DNA of 7,816 nt from contig JANYAJ010000168.1 in the NCBI GenBank assembly GCA_025361385.1, positions 1-7,816 of the forward strand, in the 5' to 3' direction. The DNA is from Nitrospira sp. GTDB taxonomy: Bacteria > Nitrospirota > Nitrospiria > Nitrospirales > Nitrospiraceae. The translations under genes were made by a program, and so were the position numbers. Positions 1 through 6,629 of the stretch are shown one piece after another. The notes beneath the pieces were generated by a model that was not told where the DNA came from, did not search any database, and was given only the letters and a program-made list of their open reading frames with translations. Position 1 is the stretch's first letter, and the number at the start of each line of letters is the position of its first letter.

Positions 1-59
1 GGGAGAGCGCTACCTTGACACGGTAGAGGTCGACGGTTCAAGACCGTCCGCGCCTACCA
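1..59 (+). tRNA. tRNA-Val (anticodon GAC), 5' end missing
   Basis: Only the part from the D-loop onward is inside the window. The anticodon stem CTACC (10-14) pairs with GGTAG (22-26) around a seven-base loop TTGACAC (15-21), giving anticodon GAC at 17-19, which reads valine codons GUC/GUU. The variable loop is AGGTC (27-31). The T arm is GACGG (32-36), loop TTCAAGA (37-43), CCGTC (44-48). The 3' acceptor strand CGCGCCT (49-55) is followed by discriminator A56 and an encoded CCA (57-59). The missing 5' acceptor strand should therefore read close to AGGCGCG just left of the window. The fold is complete for the part seen, with no sign of degeneration. Confidence 0.93.
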
Positions 60-69
60 CCCAGCTGAG

Positions 70-111
70 GGCATCCGCTTGCCTCTCGTAGGCGGGGTGC
101 CTTTGTTGTTT
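70..111 (+). terminator. Putative intrinsic terminator after tRNA-Val
   Basis: A GC-rich hairpin begins 10 nt after the tRNA. GGCA (70-73) pairs with TGCC (98-101), T74 with G97, then CCGCTT (75-80) with AGGCGG-type bases 90-95, with G96 bulged and a nine-base loop (81-89). It is followed by a T-rich stretch, TTTGTTGTTT (102-111). This fits a Rho-independent terminator for the tRNA transcript. The T tract is interrupted by G, so termination may be partial, and read-through into thrS 30 nt further on is possible. Confidence 0.6.
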
Positions 112-140
112 CTAGTGCTTGATTGAAGTTCGTGCATGTC

Positions 141-2072
141 ATGAAAATTACGCTCAAAGACGGCAGTAGTCGGGATATTCCGGCAGGACAAACCGTTGGG
201 TCTGCCCTGTCGGCTCTCGGCCTGAAGCTTGGCCCAAACATCCTCGCTGCGAAGGTGAACGGCCAAACCGTCGATCTCTCACATGCACTGACTGAAGATG
301 CTGAAGTGGCCCCATTGCAATTCGACAGCGTGGAAGGCCGCGAGGTCTACCGCCATAGCAGCACCCACATTATGGCGCAGGCCGTCAAAGAAATATTTCC
401 CACCGCACAACTGACAGTCGGCCCGGCCCTTGAGGATGGGTTCTTCTACGACTTTGCCTATGAGCGCCCCTTTACGCCCGAAGATCTCGAGAAAATTGAA
501 GCGCGTGCAAAAGAAATCATCAAGCGTGCCCTTCCCGTGAAACGGGCTGAACTGTCGAAACAAGAGGCAGTGAAATTCTTTCAGTCTCGTGGCGAGAACT
601 ATAAAGTTGAACTGATTCAGGGATTCCCGGATAACGAACCGATCTCTGCCTATAGTCAGGGGGAATTTACCGATCTCTGCCGCGGCCCGCATCTTCCGAC
701 GACAGGTCATGTCGGAGCGTTCAAGCTTTTGAACACGGCCGGAGCCTACTGGCGCGGTGACGAGCGCAATCCCATGCTGCAGCGGATCTACGGAACCTCC
801 TTCCCGTCCCAGGCAGAGCTCGACGCACATCTTGCCCGGCTCGAAGAGATCAAGCGACGAGACCACCGCAAAGTCGGCAAGGAGCTCGACTTGATCTCAA
901 TCCAGGATGAAATTGGCCCTGGCCTGATCCTCTGGCACCCGAAGGGCGCAACGATACGACTCTTGATCGAAAACTTTTGGCGCGACCAGCATATTCAGAA
1001 CGGGTACGAACTGGTGTATTCCCCTCATGTCGCCCGGCTCGATCTCTGGAAAACCAGCGGCCACGTCGATTACTACCGCGATAATATGTTCGCACCCATG
1101 ATGCTTGAGAATAGCGAGTACCAGCTCAAGCCGATGAATTGCCCGTTCCATATCATGATCTATAAGTCGCACCTGCGCAGTTACCGGGACCTCCCCATCC
1201 GTTATGGCGAATTAGGGACCGTCTACCGGTACGAACGGACCGGCGTGCTCCATGGTTTGCTGCGAGTCCGCGGCTTTACTCAGGACGATGCACACCTGTT
1301 CTGTCGGCCCGATCAGATTGAAAGTGAAGTCAGCCAGGTTCTGGACTTCACGTTCTTTATTCTCGGCACCTTCGGATTCACCGACTTTGAAGTGTACCTC
1401 TCGACGAAACCGGAAAAGTCAGTCGGTTCGGAAGAACGATGGGCCCAGGCCACCAGCGCGCTCGAAGCCGCATTGAAGGGCCGAGGCATCGCCTACCAGA
1501 TCGATCCTGGAGAAGGCGTCTTCTACGGGCCAAAGATTGATATCAAAATCAAAGATGCGCTGGGTCGCTCCTGGCAATGCTCGACCATTCAAGTCGACTT
1601 CAATAATCCCGAGCGGTTCGAGTTGGGTTATATTGGAGAAGACGGCAAAGTTCACCAACCCATCATGATCCATCGGGCCCTGATGGGATCGATCGAACGG
1701 TTCTTCGGCATTCTGATCGAGCATTTCGGCGGTGCCTTCCCAACCTGGCTCGCCCCGGTTCAGGCAACCGTCATGTCCATCACGGACAACCAGCGGCCCT
1801 ACGTTGCCGAAGTCGTGGCCCAGCTCAAGGCTGCCGGATTCCGCGCTGAAGCAGACATTCGGAATGAAAAAATCGGGCTCAAAATTCGAGAAGCAGAAAA
1901 AGCGAAGGTTCCATTTATGTTTGTGGTTGGCGACCGAGAAGTGCAGAGTGGGACTCTGGCTATACGAGGCCGGAGCGGTGCCAACCTTGGCAGCATGACC
2001 GTCGCGGGAGCGCTCGACCTGCTCCGTGCAGACCTTAAGCCGGCAGGGCAGCAACATTCACTGACACAATAA
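141..2072 (+). CDS. thrS: Threonine--tRNA ligase (ThrRS)
   Basis: A class II aminoacyl-tRNA synthetase that charges tRNA-Thr with threonine in the cytoplasm; homodimeric in the family. The protein is 643 residues from the ATG at 141, close to the E. coli enzyme length (about 642). Visible domains are an N-terminal TGS domain (about 1-60), the editing domain with the HxxxH pair H72/H76 and C180/H184 in DLCRGPH, the catalytic core, and a C-terminal anticodon-binding domain (about 535-640). The zinc ligands C334 (in MNCPFH), H385 (in DDAH) and H511 (in MIHRA) fall at the E. coli positions. Motif 2 Arg363 and motif 3 Arg520 (GSIERF) are present, so both synthesis and proofreading should work. The motif reads MNCPFH where E. 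coli has MNCPGH. The frame is open upstream with TTG at 123 and GTG at 132, but MKITLKDGS at 141 is the family-like start. No strong Shine-Dalgarno precedes it (only GAAG at 125-128). It heads the translation cluster; infC begins 10 nt after its stop. Confidence 0.97.
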   Translation: MKITLKDGSSRDIPAGQTVGSALSALGLKLGPNILAAKVNGQTVDLSHALTEDAEVAPLQFDSVEGREVYRHSSTHIMAQAVKEIFPTAQLTVGPALEDGFFYDFAYERPFTPEDLEKIEARAKEIIKRALPVKRAELSKQEAVKFFQSRGENYKVELIQGFPDNEPISAYSQGEFTDLCRGPHLPTTGHVGAFKLLNTAGAYWRGDERNPMLQRIYGTSFPSQAELDAHLARLEEIKRRDHRKVGKELDLISIQDEIGPGLILWHPKGATIRLLIENFWRDQHIQNGYELVYSPHVARLDLWKTSGHVDYYRDNMFAPMMLENSEYQLKPMNCPFHIMIYKSHLRSYRDLPIRYGELGTVYRYERTGVLHGLLRVRGFTQDDAHLFCRPDQIESEVSQVLDFTFFILGTFGFTDFEVYLSTKPEKSVGSEERWAQATSALEAALKGRGIAYQIDPGEGVFYGPKIDIKIKDALGRSWQCSTIQVDFNNPERFELGYIGEDGKVHQPIMIHRALMGSIERFFGILIEHFGGAFPTWLAPVQATVMSITDNQRPYVAEVVAQLKAAGFRAEADIRNEKIGLKIREAEKAKVPFMFVVGDREVQSGTLAIRGRSGANLGSMTVAGALDLLRADLKPAGQQHSLTQ

Positions 2073-2078
2073 GAGGTG
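2073..2078 (+). promoter_or_regulatory. Ribosome binding site that fixes the infC start
   Basis: GAGGTG lies directly after the thrS stop codon (2070-2072) and matches six consecutive bases of the consensus anti-Shine-Dalgarno complement (GGAGGTG). Measured from GAGG, the ATC codon at 2083 is 6 nt downstream, an ideal distance. By contrast the first canonical start in the infC frame, GTG at 2119, has no such site at a usable distance. The location implies translational coupling of infC to thrS. Confidence 0.65.
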
Positions 2079-2082
2079 TCTT

Positions 2083-2589
2083 ATCGTCCCCAAACTACGA
2101 GTTAACCGAGAAATCAGAGTGCGCGAAGTCCGGGTAATTGGGCCAGAGAGCGAACAGCTTGGCATTCTTCTGACAGCGGATGCCTTCAAACAAGCACAAG
2201 ATCAGGGGTATGACCTCGTCGAGATCGCCCCGACGTCCGTGCCTCCCGTATGCCGCATTATGGACTACGGGAAATATAAGTTTGAGCTGAGCAAGAAAGA
2301 TCACCAGAACCGGCGCCACCAAAAGTCGACGCAGGTCAAGGAAATCAAGCTGCGCCCTCGAACGGATAAACATGACTTGGAGATCAAGGTTCGACAGATC
2401 AAGGGATTTCTGGCCGATGGCAACAAGACGAAAGTCGTCTTGACCTACCGCGGGCGTGAGATGGCGAACCAGGAAATGGGCCGAACGCTCATGAATATGG
2501 TGATCGCCGAAGTGGGAGAGAAGGGCACGATCGAGTACGCCCCCCGCATGGAAGGGCGGAGCTTGATCATGATCGTGGCGCCCAAATAA
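2083..2589 (+). CDS. infC: Translation initiation factor IF-3, with probable ATC start
   Basis: IF3 binds the 30S subunit, prevents premature joining of 50S and checks start-codon/initiator-tRNA pairing. The reading frame carries the full family signature: VNREIR near the N-terminus, then PPVCRIMDYGKYKFE, the lysine-rich linker, QVKEIKLRP, and the C-terminal domain with YRGREM and a final MIVAPK. The first canonical start codon in frame is GTG at 2119, but using it would delete the conserved segment PKLRVNREIR encoded just upstream. Starting at ATC 2083 gives 168 residues, a normal IF3 length, and places GAGGTG 6 nt ahead. AUU/AUC/AUA starts are known for infC in E. coli and others, where IF3 discriminates against them and so limits its own synthesis. 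The product is certain; the exact start is an inference from conservation and the RBS. rpmI follows after 41 nt. Confidence 0.92.
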   Translation: MVPKLRVNREIRVREVRVIGPESEQLGILLTADAFKQAQDQGYDLVEIAPTSVPPVCRIMDYGKYKFELSKKDHQNRRHQKSTQVKEIKLRPRTDKHDLEIKVRQIKGFLADGNKTKVVLTYRGREMANQEMGRTLMNMVIAEVGEKGTIEYAPRMEGRSLIMIVAPK

Positions 2590-2630
2590 GACGGTCGGCC
2601 CGAACGCTATTAACAAAAGGAAGCACGGAC

Positions 2631-2834
2631 ATGAAGAAAAGGAAGATGAAATCCCATAGTGGAGCCAAAAAGCGGTTTACCCGCACCGGCTCTGGAAAAT
2701 TGGTCAGGCGGAAAGCGGGAAAACGCCATATCCTCACCAGCAAGACGCAGGATCGGAAGCGCCGGTTGAGCGGCACGGTTCTCGTGGATAAGACCAAAAC
2801 TCAGGCGCTGGATCGCTTATTGCCCTACAGCTAA
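2631..2834 (+). CDS. rpmI: 50S ribosomal protein L35 (bL35)
   Basis: A small, highly basic large-subunit protein of 67 residues, the usual size for bL35 (about 64-66). It shows the family pattern: an N-terminal KMKSHSGAKKRF segment, TGSGKLVRRKAGKRH in the middle, and RKRRLSG followed by a short C-terminal half. The ATG at 2631 has AAAAGGAA at 2615-2622, 8 nt upstream. A second ATG at 2646 would also leave a plausible protein, but it lacks its own ribosome site. It lies between infC and rplT as in most bacteria. In E. coli, L20 represses rpmI translation through an mRNA pseudoknot; I could not recognise an equivalent structure here. Confidence 0.96.
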   Translation: MKKRKMKSHSGAKKRFTRTGSGKLVRRKAGKRHILTSKTQDRKRRLSGTVLVDKTKTQALDRLLPYS

Positions 2835-2877
2835 ATGAGAAGACACGACTCGCGTTAACCAAAAGGAGTATTGACCC

Positions 2878-3246
2878 ATGCCTCGCGCAAAAGGTGGCCC
2901 CAAAACAAGACATCGTCGGAAGAAACGGCTGAAACTGGCTAAAGGACAGTACGGTGGGAAGAGCCGTCTGTTCCGCACCGCAACAGAATCAGTTGATAAG
3001 GGTCAGGCTTACGCCTATACGGGCCGGAAAAATAGGAAACGGGATTTTCGTGTATTGTGGATTGCGCGCATCAACGCGGCAGTTCGGGCACATGGACTCA
3101 CCTATGGCCGGTTTATCAATGCTCTGAAGAAGGCGAATATCCTCTTGGACCGCAAGGTCCTCTCGGATATGGCGATCAAGGATGCCACGGGATTCGAGCA
3201 GTTGGTCGGTCTTGCCAAGCAACACCTTGCTCCGGCTGCTGCCTAA
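2878..3246 (+). CDS. rplT: 50S ribosomal protein L20 (bL20)
   Basis: L20 is an early-assembly 23S rRNA-binding protein needed to build the 50S subunit. The product has 122 residues (typical 117-120). Family features are the extended basic N-terminus (MPRAKGG then [19 protein letters not shown]), the [22 protein letters not shown] block, and the globular C-terminal part with [23 protein letters not shown]. The C-terminal AAA tail is a few residues longer than usual. AAGGAG (2863-2868) lies 9 nt ahead of the ATG. It is the last gene of the plus-strand cluster; the next gene (pheT) is convergent, so pheST is not expressed from this transcript. Confidence 0.97.
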   Translation: MPRAKGGPKTRHRRKKRLKLAKGQYGGKSRLFRTATESVDKGQAYAYTGRKNRKRDFRVLWIARINAAVRAHGLTYGRFINALKKANILLDRKVLSDMAIKDATGFEQLVGLAKQHLAPAAA

Positions 3247-3304
3247 ACACAGTCGCCTCGCAAGAGCACTCTTCGAACCATTGATCGGAACAGGATGCGA
3301 GCCT

Positions 3305-3334
3305 TGAGGAATGCGCCAGCCGGCGTATGCCTCA
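3305..3334. terminator. Convergent-gap hairpin overlapping the pheT stop codon
   Basis: TGAGGAATGCGCC (3305-3317) pairs with GGCGTATGCCTCA (3322-3334) around the loop AGCC (3318-3321). That is a 13-position stem with a single A-G mismatch and one G-T wobble. It lies 58 nt after the rplT stop and its last three bases are the pheT stop codon (TGA on the minus strand). No run of T follows on either strand, so it does not fit a textbook intrinsic terminator. It could act in both directions as a terminator assisted by Rho or as a 3'-end stabilising stem. The structure is directly visible; the function is inferred. Confidence 0.55.
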
Positions 3335-5050
3335 GGGCCGTTCGGCGAGTTGTGTCAGGTCGATTTCAAATGCGACGGCCGGGACGCTGATCTGCCATCG
3401 TTCGAGTACTTCCGGGTGCAACTCCCCAATCACACCAACCCGTTTCCCTTCGGACAGGATACTGCCCGCACGTCCGGCAAGAAATGACGGATGTTGAATC
3501 GGTTCTAAGCTGTACGCTTGTCCCACATAGTAAAATAATGTGTCCAGACAGGAGTGGATCTCAGAGAAGTGCGCATCGGCATGAGCGATCATCCCGCCGA
3601 GCACCATGACCGTACGTGATCCGAGAGCCTGCGTAGGGTCAGGCCTGGCCACTTCGCCTGCTTCGAATATCCGATGGGGGTAAAAGGCCCGGTTCGATGC
3701 CGCTTCTACGCGAAGCAACGAGGGAAGCATCCATTGCCGAAGCGCAGAGAAGTTCAAGGACATCACATTGTCCACCTCGACCAGCTGCCCCCACTCCGTC
3801 CCTTCCAGCCGCATCGCATCACGCAAATCTTGGGGTGAACCGAGAATGTTGGAAATAATCTCCTGAAAGCCCATACCGACCATGAGCGCTCTCACCCTGT
3901 CGGAGGACTCTTCGATGCGTGAAAGCCCCCCCACCGTGAACTGCGAGGGCATCACCGGCAAGAAGTCTGCAAATCCTCGGCTGATCGCCACATCTTCGAC
4001 GACATCCATCGCATGCATCAGATCCTGACGATACAGTGGAAGTGTCACCGTTACCTGCTCAGCCTCCGTCGTCACCTCATAGCCATAGGCCACTAAGGCC
4101 CTGGCCACTTCATGGACACCTAAGTCCTGCCCAAGGGCCCGCTCAATCGTCTGTACAGGAAGCGTGCGCGACCTTCCCAGATCTTGGGGAGTCATGACGG
4201 CCTCGCCGAGATCGGTCTTATAGGGATACCGCACTTCGATCGGCTCAATCACTGCGCCACGATCTGCCAGATTCGCCGCAAAAATATTGAGAGTCAGGAC
4301 CACCATCGAAAGGTCAGTGCCGGTCACCTCGACGAAGAGGGCATCGTCTCCCACCCGCACTTCTCCCACTTCACGGCTATTGATGATCGGCGGGAAGGAG
4401 AGGGCTCGCCCCTTTGCATCACGCAAGAATGGCACCCGATCCTGTCCCGAGAGAATCCCGCCGAACTCCAAGCCCTTGGGATGGACGAGCAACATCTCTC
4501 CCAACGTCATGACCGTGTCCATACCCAGCGGCGTGAAGGCTGCTTCGCCAGGCTTTACCAAGTCATAGGTGACAGGAAACTCGATCGCCGCAAGCCGATA
4601 GAGCCCGATCGACACAGTCCGGCGTTTACGGCCGAACATCTCAGCCAGTTTTTCCTGTGTCTGGATCAGCTGCGCAAGGCCATCTTTCGTCACGCGATAA
4701 CCGGTCGCCGTGCAGGCCGCCACAAATGGCCGAACCTTTTCCAGGCCGGGAGTCACGTTCAGTCGCTTCGGTGATTGCGGCTTGGTCGCAAGAAAATCGT
4801 ACTTTGGAAGGGAACCCTGCCGCTTCACCCGGATCTGCCGCGCAATCCCTTCGCAGCACCAGAGATCGGGACGGTTGCTATCTTGCAACTCAATGCGCAG
4901 TTCGCCGGTATCCGGATTCTGCCCCTTCAACTCACCCTTCACGAGCATCAACGAGTCTTCGATTTGTTCCAGAGTAATCGGTTGGCGAGCCTCTCCCGGC
5001 CCTGCAAGCAATCCCTCAAGATCCTGTTTGAAAATCGTAATCGTGGGCAT
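3332..5050 (-). CDS. pheT: Phenylalanine--tRNA ligase beta subunit, archaeal/eukaryotic type
   Basis: The beta subunit pairs with PheS to form PheRS, which charges tRNA-Phe; in the family it carries the editing site that hydrolyses Tyr-tRNA-Phe. The protein is 572 residues, far shorter than bacterial PheT (about 790-800). It begins directly with the archaeal-type MPTITIFKQDLEGLL, with NRPDLWCCEGIARQIR at 59-74. A B3/B4-like editing region spans about 105-265 (with FPPIINSREVGEV at 219-231). A B5 domain spans about 275-360, ending in YRQDLMHAMDVVEDVAISRG. The catalytic-like core (about 370-572) includes LRQWMLPSLL, RIFEAGEV and GVIGELHPEVLERW. The bacterial N-terminal OB-fold and C-terminal FDX-ACB domains are absent. 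The ATG at 5050 is chosen because residues from further upstream overlap pheS and look unlike the family. It starts 7 nt after the pheS stop; the TAGGT formed by that stop probably serves as its ribosome site. Confidence 0.93.
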   Translation of the reverse strand: MPTITIFKQDLEGLLAGPGEARQPITLEQIEDSLMLVKGELKGQNPDTGELRIELQDSNRPDLWCCEGIARQIRVKRQGSLPKYDFLATKPQSPKRLNVTPGLEKVRPFVAACTATGYRVTKDGLAQLIQTQEKLAEMFGRKRRTVSIGLYRLAAIEFPVTYDLVKPGEAAFTPLGMDTVMTLGEMLLVHPKGLEFGGILSGQDRVPFLRDAKGRALSFPPIINSREVGEVRVGDDALFVEVTGTDLSMVVLTLNIFAANLADRGAVIEPIEVRYPYKTDLGEAVMTPQDLGRSRTLPVQTIERALGQDLGVHEVARALVAYGYEVTTEAEQVTVTLPLYRQDLMHAMDVVEDVAISRGFADFLPVMPSQFTVGGLSRIEESSDRVRALMVGMGFQEIISNILGSPQDLRDAMRLEGTEWGQLVEVDNVMSLNFSALRQWMLPSLLRVEAASNRAFYPHRIFEAGEVARPDPTQALGSRTVMVLGGMIAHADAHFSEIHSCLDTLFYYVGQAYSLEPIQHPSFLAGRAGSILSEGKRVGVIGELHPEVLERWQISVPAVAFEIDLTQLAERP

Positions 5051-5057
5051 GTGAAAC

Positions 5058-6620
5058 CTACAAGGCCCCCTTGGTGGAGCGGATGAGATCAAGATTGTCG
5101 GTGAACAACTCGCGAATATCGTGAATCCCGAGCGCCACCATCGCCATGCGATCAAGCCCAAGCCCCCATGCGATCACCGGAACGGTCACACCTAGCGGAA
5201 GAGTGACTTCCGACCGGAACAGCCCGGCTCCGCCCAACTCCATCCAGCCAAGCTTCGGATGGCGCACATGCATCTCGACCGATGGTTCGGTGAACGGGAA
5301 ATAGGCCGGAAGAAACTTGACCTCCTTGGCCTGGGCTACTTCACGGGCAAAGAGATTCAGCAGACCGAGCAACGTACGAAAGTTGATGTCTTCGCCAAGT
5401 ACGATCCCTTCCACCTGGAAAAAATCGGTCGCATGCGTCGCATCGACTTGGTCATAGCGAAAACAACGGGCGATGGAGAAATACTTTCCCGGCACGGCCG
5501 GCTGTGCTGCCAGCGTATGAGCCGAAACGGCCGTCCCCTGGCTCCGCAAGACCAGCCGACGAGCCCGCGCCATGTCAAAGGGATAGTTCCAGCCGGTTGA
5601 ACCGGTTGAGCCGCCGTTCTGATGCGCCTGAGCAACCCGGGACAAAAACGGCTCCGCAATCGACGTGGCCTGTTTCGGTTCCTTGACGAAGTAGACGTCA
5701 TGAATGTCTCTGGCCGGATGGAACTGCGGCATGAAGAGGGCATCCATGTTCCAGAATTCGGTCTCCACCAGCGGGCCCCGCATTTCCTGGAATCCCATGC
5801 TCACAAGTTTGGTCTTGACGGTATCCAGAAACTCGCGATAGGGATGTTTCTTGCCCGGCGCAATCCGCGGCGCGCGAAGACTGATCGTGTATTTACGGAA
5901 ACGTTTCGTCCGCCAACTCCCGTCTTTCAAGAGCTCAGGCGTCAGCTGGGAGACCTCTTCCAGAACCCCTTGCTTGGAGAGCTGCTGCGCGGCCTCCATA
6001 CCGGCAGCAGAAAGCTTCAGCGATCGGGCGACCCGATCATCAATGCGGAATGGCTCTTTCGCATTTCCACGTTTGACGGCATGGTCTTGAATGATTTGCC
6101 GTTGTGCATCTGAAAAGGTCTGCATCTCCCGAGGCATCTCATGAACCTGTTGGAGTAACCCCCGTATGGCCTCGGCCGTTGGGCTCGGCCGGCCGGTCGA
6201 TTCGAGACAGCCGCCTTGAATGATCAGGAGCGCGCCCTCTTTCTTGAGCCGACCAATCGCACCGCTCACTTCAGCCGGTTCCAGCCCCTCCCGCGATTGG
6301 ATGTCCTGAATGGTCAGACGTTTGCCCGTTGTCGCCGCATCGCGAGCAGCAGCGAGCACCCGTTCAATCGGCGAATGCTTTTCAACGTACAGCTCGCCGA
6401 CTTTGGTGAGCGAGACCATCGGCGTCACGACCTCAGTATCGACTGCCAGCAACGACTTGGCCAGCAACCATTCGACCGCCATGCTCAGCTGCGAGGACTC
6501 CAACCCGGAGGACTGCGCCAACTGTTCTGTTTGGAGCACTGCAGAGGGATTCGAGGCAAAGGTCGAGAGGACTTTGACTTCGAGGGGATGCAGACTATCG
6601 ATGAGAGAAGAAATGTCCAC
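5058..6620 (-). CDS. pheS: Phenylalanine--tRNA ligase alpha subunit, archaeal/eukaryotic type
   Basis: Catalytic subunit of PheRS (class II). It has 520 residues, against about 330-350 for bacterial PheS and about 500 for archaeal/eukaryotic forms. The N-terminal roughly 220 residues look like the winged-helix-type tRNA-binding modules of the archaeal/eukaryotic alpha chain (LEVKVLSTF, LEPAEVSGAIGRLKKEGAL). The catalytic domain shows FWNMDALFMPQFHPARD (H301-D305), the NGGSTGSTGWNYPFD segment, motif 2 with FSIARCFR (381-388), DATH (393-396) and FQVEG (401-405), the substrate-pocket motif FPFTEPSVE (441-449), and motif 3 GLGLDR ending at Arg491. The phrases HPARD, STGSTGW and DATH match the archaeal rather than the bacterial branch. 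GTG at 6620 is the only possible start, because an in-frame TAG lies 9 nt upstream. That TAG is also the rpe stop, and the TAGGT there probably serves as the Shine-Dalgarno. pheT follows after 7 nt. Confidence 0.95.
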   Translation of the reverse strand: MDISSLIDSLHPLEVKVLSTFASNPSAVLQTEQLAQSSGLESSQLSMAVEWLLAKSLLAVDTEVVTPMVSLTKVGELYVEKHSPIERVLAAARDAATTGKRLTIQDIQSREGLEPAEVSGAIGRLKKEGALLIIQGGCLESTGRPSPTAEAIRGLLQQVHEMPREMQTFSDAQRQIIQDHAVKRGNAKEPFRIDDRVARSLKLSAAGMEAAQQLSKQGVLEEVSQLTPELLKDGSWRTKRFRKYTISLRAPRIAPGKKHPYREFLDTVKTKLVSMGFQEMRGPLVETEFWNMDALFMPQFHPARDIHDVYFVKEPKQATSIAEPFLSRVAQAHQNGGSTGSTGWNYPFDMARARRLVLRSQGTAVSAHTLAAQPAVPGKYFSIARCFRYDQVDATHATDFFQVEGIVLGEDINFRTLLGLLNLFAREVAQAKEVKFLPAYFPFTEPSVEMHVRHPKLGWMELGGAGLFRSEVTLPLGVTVPVIAWGLGLDRMAMVALGIHDIRELFTDNLDLIRSTKGAL

Positions 6621-6629
6621 CCGCGAGAC

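Noticed and set aside
279..866. A 195-codon open frame on the minus strand inside thrS
   Set aside because: Antisense to the ThrRS editing domain, whose motifs are intact; no recognisable protein features.
1419..2057. A 212-codon open frame on the minus strand inside thrS
   Set aside because: It is entirely antisense to the conserved catalytic and anticodon-binding parts of ThrRS; no family motif and no ribosome site.
3247..3331. Possible small gene or RNA in the rplT-pheT gap
   Set aside because: Apart from the hairpin at 3305-3334, these 85 bases show no start with a ribosome site, no promoter-like pair and no tRNA-like fold.
4184..4774. A 196-codon open frame on the plus strand inside pheT
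   Set aside because: Antisense to the PheT editing and N-terminal regions; low-quality composition and no motif.
5051..5161. N-terminal extension of PheT to a start at 5161
   Set aside because: The extra 37 residues overlap the conserved 3' end of pheS (including motif 3) and do not resemble any PheT; MPTITIF at 5050 is the normal archaeal-type beginning.
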